In this document: positions 58,988 to 64,000 of the stretch, piece after piece
How positions within the stretch are numbered: the stretch's first letter is position 1
Layout of the letters: each line of letters opens with the position of its first letter
Assembly (NCBI RefSeq): GCF_964019845.1
Contig: NZ_OZ026465.1
Span: 558,001 to 622,000 of the forward strand
DNA: 64,000 nt
Origin: Spiroplasma endosymbiont of Labia minor
GTDB lineage: Bacteria; Bacillota_I; Bacilli_A; Mycoplasmatales; Mycoplasmataceae
Direction: 5' to 3'
The notes under the pieces: generated by a model
Seen by the model: the letters and a program-made list of their open reading frames with translations, nothing else
The model's database searches: none
Told to the model about the DNA's origin: nothing
Position numbers and translations under genes: made by a program

Positions 58988-59520
58988 TTTATAAATAACC
59001 TCCTAAAATAAAAATTACTGCTTGCACATTATTTATTATATTTATAGTATAAACTTTTTTTAGTTAATATAAATATAATTCAAATAAAAATTTTAATTAC
59101 AAAATCATTATTATTAATTAATCATTTCATTATTTATATTATTGTAGGATATATAGTTAATATAATAATTTATAAAACTATCAAATAAAGTAATTTTAAT
59201 CTAGTAAATTTAAACTTACTTATTTAATAATTATTTAATAGTATATTAAATAATTAACATATCTATTTAGAACAAACTTAAAAGTGATACTAAATAAAAG
59301 TCAAAAATCATATCTATTCCTAGATATGCTTTTTGATTTTTTTATGTATCCCACTTTTGAGGTTATCTTAAATTTATGTACAGGTTTTAACTAATTGTTA
59401 ACAATATATCTTTTTTCGTGATTTTTTTACATAACAGAATACGTTTTAATTGACATAACTGTCTTATCTTTCCTTATGTAAATTAACTTAAAAAATATAT
59501 TTTAAAACACTTAATTAAAT
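58988..59520. other. intergenic region with hairpins
   Basis: No gene. Contains the terminator at 59301-59336 and an AT-only inverted repeat ATTATTTAAT/ATTAAATAAT at about 59229-59253. Presumably holds the promoter of the 421-residue lipoprotein. Confidence 0.5.
59301..59336 (-). terminator. terminator of spiralin-propeller fusion gene
   Basis: Sixteen-base stem TCAAAAATCATATCTA/TAGATATGCTTTTTGA with a four-base loop; T-rich on both strands. Confidence 0.78.
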
Positions 59521-61032
59521 TTAATTTACCAATTTATAAATTCCTCCTGATGTTCCAGCCAAAAAAATTCCGTTTGAAAGTTCTATAAATGTAGCAATAG
59601 TAAATCTAAATTTATCTTCTATTTTACCAGTTCCGTTACCAACTGATTTATCAATTTTACCTTCATCTGTTAATTTGTAAATTGAGTTACCAATTCCAAC
59701 TAAAATAGTTCCATTAACAAGTTGAAATATTATTGGCCTAACATAAGTTGTAAAAACATTATTTAGTATTTTACCAGTTCCGTTACCAACTGATGTATCA
59801 ATTTTACCTTCATCTGTTAACTTGTAAATTGAACCATTATTTGTACCAGCTAAAATAGTTCCATTTGAAAGCTCAGTAATTGAAGTCACGACACCATCAA
59901 AAGTTTTATCTTCTATTTTACCAGTTCCGTTACCAACTGATGTATCAATTTTACCTTCTGATGTTAGTTTATAAATTGAGTTACTTAATGTTCCAGCTAA
60001 AATAGTTCCGTTTGAAAGTTGAACAAGTGAAAAAACATCATGATCTAAACGATCTTCTAATATATTATCATTTTTGCCTTCAGCTGTTAGTTTGTAAATT
60101 AAACCACCACTTGTTCCGGCTAAAATAAGACCATTTGTAAGTTCAACAAACGAATTAATTGAATTATCAAAACTATCATCTAATTTACCAGTTCCATCAC
60201 CAACTGAATGATCTATTTTACCTTCATCTGTTAATTTATAAATTGATCCACCAAATGATCCAACTAAAATAGTTCCATTTGAAAGTTGAATCATTGCAGT
60301 AGTAGCAATACTTTCAATCATTCCTTGATTAGCTGCAGAATCATCAATCGTACCTGATTGCTTTATAATTGTTTTAATGGATACTGATGTTGTATTTGTA
60401 AATTGTTTATTATGAATTGTTGTTGCAGAAATATCAATATTTCCTAGCGTATTTTTATTACCTGCACTGAAATTAATGGTTGTAAATCAAGAAATGTTAA
60501 CATTTTCATTTATTATTCTCAATTCCGTCATATTTAAATCAAATCATTTTTGTTTAGCTTCAACTTCAGAAATTAATGTACCACTTGTTTTATATTCAAT
60601 AGCATTCTTTAAATTTCTCAAATCTAAATTAGCATCTGATTTATTAATGAAACTAACACTGATATTTGTTGAACCATATATTCATAACGAATCACTTGTA
60701 GCAATAATTGTCACTGTAACACCTTGTGATAAATCACCAGGTTTTACAATTTTAACTACATCTGTTGTAAAATCATTCTCTGTCACTTTGCTTGTTAAAT
60801 CATTTGCTTGAAATTGCTGCAAAATTTGAGCCTGTATATTGTTAATGGCTTCAACAATATCTTGATCTGTTACATTATTATTATTATTTACATAGTTATT
60901 AATAGTATTCAAGTTTATAGTATTCAAGTTTATTTTTGTTGGATGTAGTGAAACAGTAACACAAGACACAACTGATGAGGTACTCATTACTGTAATACCA
61001 ATTGTACCTATCATACATAATAATTTACGCAA
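59521..61032 (-). CDS. lipoprotein fusing spiralin-like domain to six-bladed propeller
   Basis: 503 residues. The start is TTG at 61032 behind AAGGAG; the leader ends in lipobox SSVVSC. Residues 40-140 are a spiralin-like domain (NNVTDQDIVEAINNIQAQIL, SKVTENDF, VTVTIIATSDSLWIYGSTNISV). Residues 150-235 hold a domain with EVEAKQKWFDLNMTEL and NVNISWFTTINFSAG. Then six delta-60 units follow and the protein ends GGIYKLVN. Reads straight through with TGA as Trp. The decayed gene at 10.3-11.5 kb is the same architecture. Confidence 0.85.
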
Positions 61033-61065
61033 ATAGAACTCCTTCTTTCATTTCTTATATTTTCT

Positions 61066-61524
61066 TTATTTTAACTTAATCAATCAGAAAATACAAATTT
61101 TGTTATGCGCCCTATACGCCCTATGCGCCTTTTCAAAATGTTTAACAGTTCTAATTGCAGCATTATGCTCTTGAATTGTTTTTTCCATTTCAAATTTTTT
61201 AGTTTTTGCATAATCTTTTGCATCCTGAGCATTTGAAATATCAGCTGACACAATTCTATGTCCAAGCATTAATTTTGCATCAATAGCTTTTTCAATACGA
61301 GCTTTATCTAACATTTGAATTGCTTTATAAAATAATCCAAAGAAAATAAATGCTGAGATTACAGCAAATGCTGCAATAATAGCAATAGTGTCTGATTTAT
61401 CTAATTTGTTGATAAATGGTATAGCGTTAACAATATAACCAATACCTATCAAAAGACCTAATGATAACAATAAAGGTAATACTTTCAAAATTGCAAAATT
61501 GCAAAATTTTTTATTTTTGTTCAT
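61066..61524 (-). CDS. two-span membrane protein
   Basis: 152 residues: spans near residues 12-34 (LKVLPLLLSLGLLIGIGYIV) and 46-66 (IAIIAAFAVISAFIFFGLFY), followed by a charged helical tail. Strong AGGAGG site. No family recognised. First member, at the low-coordinate end, of a run of very small genes that looks phage- or plasmid-derived. Confidence 0.6.
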
Positions 61525-61595
61525 ATGAATTCCTCCTATAGCAAAATGATATATTTTCTTATAAATTAAAAAAGAAGTTTGGTTTTTTAGAATAG

Positions 61596-61871
61596 TTAAT
61601 GAATTGTCTTGATTTCTTTAATTTTATTGTTAGATTTTTGTATTTCCTTTTTGATTAAGTGTTCTCTAAAATAGTTTTTATTTGACTTATGATTTAAAAA
61701 ATTCTTTAATGCTCCTCTAAAAAATACAGATGAAAATACTGTAGCAACAATAAAATTATTTTTCTTTGCATTTAATAATTTATTAGCTTTTTTCATTGCG
61801 TCATTTAAATATGAATTTGAATCAGTTTTTAATGTATTAATAAGTTTCTTTATTTTTTTATTTCATTTCAT
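61596..61871 (-). CDS. small basic protein
   Basis: 91 residues, very Lys/Asn-rich with one moderately hydrophobic stretch (NNFIVATVFSSVFFRGAL). Starts at 61871 after AAGGAA; it overlaps the end of the next gene. Not recognised. Confidence 0.5.
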
Positions 61872-62020
61872 GTTCTAATTCCTTCTTTAATAAAGCCAAT
61901 CATTATTGGTGGTAAAAAATTCAATGCACCTAGAATTGATGAATTCGTTAAATGATAACCTAGTTCTAAATTTCTTTTGTAATATTCTCCTGCTCTCTGT
62001 TTATTACATGCAGTTACCAT
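61850..62020 (-). CDS. very small membrane protein
   Basis: 56 residues with one hydrophobic segment (SSILGALNFLPPIMIGFI) near the middle. Starts at 62020 four bases inside the gene before it (overlap), typical of compact phage or virus clusters. Not recognised. Confidence 0.5.
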
Positions 62021-62211
62021 GATATCATTTCTTTTTGATTTCAATAGAATATTCTTGGTTCATATTTTGGATTTTTAAAATAGATCATCACTGTGTATGT
62101 TCCGGTTGGTAAGGATTGAACTTTATAACCTAAAATTCACTCAGAAATAACTTGAATTAAAATTTTATCAATGTTTTTATATGTTGCTTTATCTAATTTT
62201 GATATACCCAT
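62014..62211 (-). CDS. very small protein
   Basis: 65 residues (MGISKLDKATYKNIDKIL...), possibly a compact alpha/beta protein; contains TGA Trp codons. Overlaps both neighbours. Not recognised. Confidence 0.45.
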
Positions 62212-62473
62212 TTTTTAACTAATGGGTCAGCTTTTTTAATTACCTTTTTCTTAATTTTAGTAACCAGTTTTTGTATAGGTTTCATAACAACATCAACTGT
62301 GCTAGATAATATTTTATTAAATTATTTTTGTAAGTCTAAAATGATAATGCTTTATTTGCACCTTTAATATATTTCATATTTTTTGTATTCTTGAGAAAAT
62401 AACTTTTCAATAATTTTCATTGTTTACTTTTTCCACCAGATTATGTTAGCGGGGTTATAAATCTATCAATCAT
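62193..62473 (-). pseudogene. decayed small gene
   Basis: A good start (ATG at 62473 behind AAGGAGA; MIDRFITPLT) meets TAA after ten codons and a TAG 35 codons later. A basic C-terminal part (KLVTKIKKKVIKKADPLVKK) lies in another frame and ends at 62193. Confidence 0.4.
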
Positions 62474-62532
62474 GATTTATCTCCTTTTAGCTTTAGTTTC
62501 TTTTTTGTAAGGTATCATTAGACATTAAAAAT

Positions 62533-62864
62533 TTATCTTTTTGTTGTTGTTTTAATTGGACACGTATATAGGACTTCAAGAACTTCAATTTGAGCTTTAG
62601 ATTGATTAGCTTTTCTATTAAATAAATTTTTTAATAACCCATTAACTTCAATATAATAACCAATTGGAATTTTTTTATATTTATTTCATAATTCCAAGTT
62701 TTCAAAAATTAAATCTATTCATTGATTATTATCAAATATTATCTTAATTTTCCTAATTAATCATTCAACAGAGCCATTAGCATTTTTACCAGGATGTTCT
62801 TCTGAGTTTAATAAACTTAACCCGATAAATGAATTAAATTATGTTTAATTATTTCTTTTTCCAT
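62533..62864 (-). pseudogene. SSB-like small gene with frameshift
   Basis: The ATG at 62864 opens MEKEIIKHN and stops; the remaining 95 codons continue in another frame (SEEHPGKNANGSVEWLIRKI, WIDLIFENLELWNKYKKIP, GYYIEVNGLLKNLF). Beta strands in that order recall the OB fold of single-strand DNA-binding proteins, by eye only. One frameshift. Confidence 0.4.
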
Positions 62865-62865
62865 A

Positions 62866-63096
62866 TTACAAATCTCACTCTTCTATCATTTCAACTTTTA
62901 CAGTTTTTGGTTTATCTATATTTTTATCTAAAATTAATTTTGAAATAGTTTTTGATTGAGTGTCAATAATTCCCATTAACTCTTCAATATGCTTCATTAT
63001 TTTTATATTTGGACCTCTATATAATTTTTTTAAACGTAATGAAATTTCAATTAACTTGCATTCATTACAAACTTTTAGAACTTTACCTTTTACCAT
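62866..63096 (-). CDS. small protein with Cys pair
   Basis: 76 residues from ATG 63096 (KVLKVCNECKLIEISLRLKK). In the same frame an upstream stretch (CNKEFSYYPNSSCLM) without a start would complete four Cys, so the gene may once have had a zinc finger at its 5' end, now cut off at the edge of the GC-rich segment. Confidence 0.45.
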
Positions 63097-63179
63097 TAAA
63101 CAACTTGAATTTGGATAGTAACTAAATTCTTTATTACATTTATTTATTCTTCATATTTTTCTTTTCTTGAATTATTTAA

Positions 63180-63545
63180 AACCTTCGAGAAAAATCACAT
63201 TCTTTCCAGAGCCCGCTCAGGTTAGACACACTTTGCCCTACAAAAGAGCAAAGTGCCATTCTTTCCGTCACCACGCAACGGCCAGTATGCACGCGAGCAT
63301 CATTTACATTTTCTGCCCCCAAAAACTTTTTCAGGAGTCTCGCTTTTGCAACTCGTAAGAGTTAAGACTGCCATAGTTAAAACTATCTACTTCTAGCTAA
63401 TGCTAGATGTGTTTTGAACGCAACTCCAAAACTACTCCGCCTTTTAAGAGATGCGTCTCTAATGGTTCACGTATACCATAACCGGAGTACAATTTTGCCG
63501 CTTTCGCAAGTCGCATAAGGTGTCTCTACCCAATCTCTATAAATA
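63180..63545 (-). ncRNA. GC-rich hairpin-rich segment, candidate structured RNA
   Basis: About 365 bases in which G+C is far above the rest of the window and no coding pattern is seen. Read on the minus strand it has many short hairpins: AGAGA-CGCA-TCTCT, CTAGC-ATTA-GCTAG, ACTC-TTAC-GAGT, CACTTTGC...GCAAAGTG, GAGC-GG-GCTC, and GC-GAAA-GC. Direction is inferred from the GNRA-type loop and neighbouring genes. It ends near a gene cut at its 5' side. It is not rRNA, tRNA, tmRNA or RNase P as far as I can tell. Transcription is not shown. Confidence 0.5.
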
Positions 63546-63549
63546 GAAT

Positions 63550-63989
63550 TTAAATAATTCTTATCTGATTTTCTTTTTTTGCTGATCCATAATAATAAAT
63601 AATAATTACATCTACTTCATGCTCATTAACACGTTTGGAGTACCGAAATCAACCCCCAGCACGACCAGTTTTTGATATGAGACCTTCAATCGATTTTTTA
63701 TTATTTAGAATTTTATCTTTAAAGTTTTTAATCATAAATGAATTAATTTTAAATATATTTTTATATTTAATTTCAATAGTACCTATTAGCTTGCATATGA
63801 AACCATATCTGTATTAGCTACATTATTTTGTAAAGGTCTCATTTATTGATGGGTATAAATCCCTAATTTTTTGGATAAATTTAAAATGTTCTTTTCACTC
63901 TTTACTAAAAAAGTATGAATATTAAAACCATCAAAAATTGAGGTTGTTCTATTTCCAAAAATATCGATTCCTAAATAGTAACTATTCAT
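63550..63989 (-). pseudogene. decayed RuvC-like reading frame
   Basis: Starts at 63989 with MNSYYLGIDIFGNRTTSIFD, then FLVKSEKNILNLSKKLG, and meets TAA at 63843. YLGIDI is the first strand of an RNase H/RuvC fold as in TnpB-, IS110- or Cas9-like proteins. A second open piece in another frame (KNFKDKILNNKKSIEGLISK, TGRAGGWFRYSKRVNEHEVD) leads up to the GC-rich segment. Which family it belonged to cannot be decided from these fragments. Confidence 0.4.
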
Positions 63990-64000
63990 ATAAATCAACT

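Noticed and set aside
63167..63358. Plus-strand 63-codon frame over the GC-rich island
   Set aside because: Its composition does not fit this organism (no code-4 Trp, many Cys/His/Pro codons) and the stretch is better explained by hairpins.
63180..63545. Group II intron, rRNA fragment, RNase P or tmRNA
   Set aside because: No domain V-like hairpin, no reverse transcriptase, and none of the conserved cores of those RNAs could be found by eye.

Overview
The window reads as chromosome from a Spiroplasma-type mollicute. It is very AT-rich, and TGA must be read as tryptophan throughout: valS, guaA, guaB, yqeH and the P-type ATPases are whole only under genetic code 4. Lipoproteins carry the typical MKKLL...SSVVSC leader, and two genes consist of tandem spiralin-like domains, the signature of Spiroplasma surface proteins. 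Almost all genes lie on the minus strand; only rpsT and an ECF-type S component are on the plus strand. No tRNA, rRNA or CRISPR array was seen.

Layout. 0-3.5 kb: housekeeping genes (transketolase 3' part, a DUF896 gene, yqeH, yqeG). 3.9-11.5 kb: a surface-protein island with two spiralin-array genes (6.3-10.0 kb), flanked by two decayed beta-propeller lipoprotein genes and decayed or intact YjbR-family genes. 11.5-16.3 kb: guaB, a flavin-reductase-like gene and guaA. 16.3-20.7 kb: two small clusters of unknown, partly membrane genes next to holA and rpsT. 20.7-31.7 kb: broken comEC, unknown genes, T-box-controlled valS, a decayed large gene, an 800-codon lipoprotein and a broken RpiR-type regulator. 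31.8-40.6 kb: transport block (MATE exporter, P2-type cation ATPase, ECF S component, and a copper-type P1B-ATPase plus ArsR operon whose ATPase has an 11-copy His-rich tandem repeat). 40.6-50.8 kb: membrane proteins of unknown role, ysxC, rpsO, ribF, truB and others. 51-61 kb: a repeat-rich accessory region with four six-bladed delta-60 type beta-propeller genes, two ISLre2/UPF0236 transposase remnants, a small HNH-like gene and other debris. 61-64 kb: a cluster of very small phage- or plasmid-like genes, then an unusually GC-rich, hairpin-rich segment beside a decayed RuvC-like reading frame.

How it works together. The core genes serve translation and ribosome assembly (rpsT, rpsO, yqeH, ysxC, truB, valS), replication (holA), guanine nucleotide synthesis (guaA, guaB) and flavin cofactor synthesis (ribF). 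The accessory genes build the cell surface: spiralin-type repeats, six-bladed propellers and a fusion of the two. Broken propeller genes beside intact ones suggest expansion, recombination and decay. The most interesting items are the spiralin arrays, the spiralin-propeller fusion family, the expandable His repeat, and the GC-rich structured-RNA candidate at 63.2-63.5 kb.
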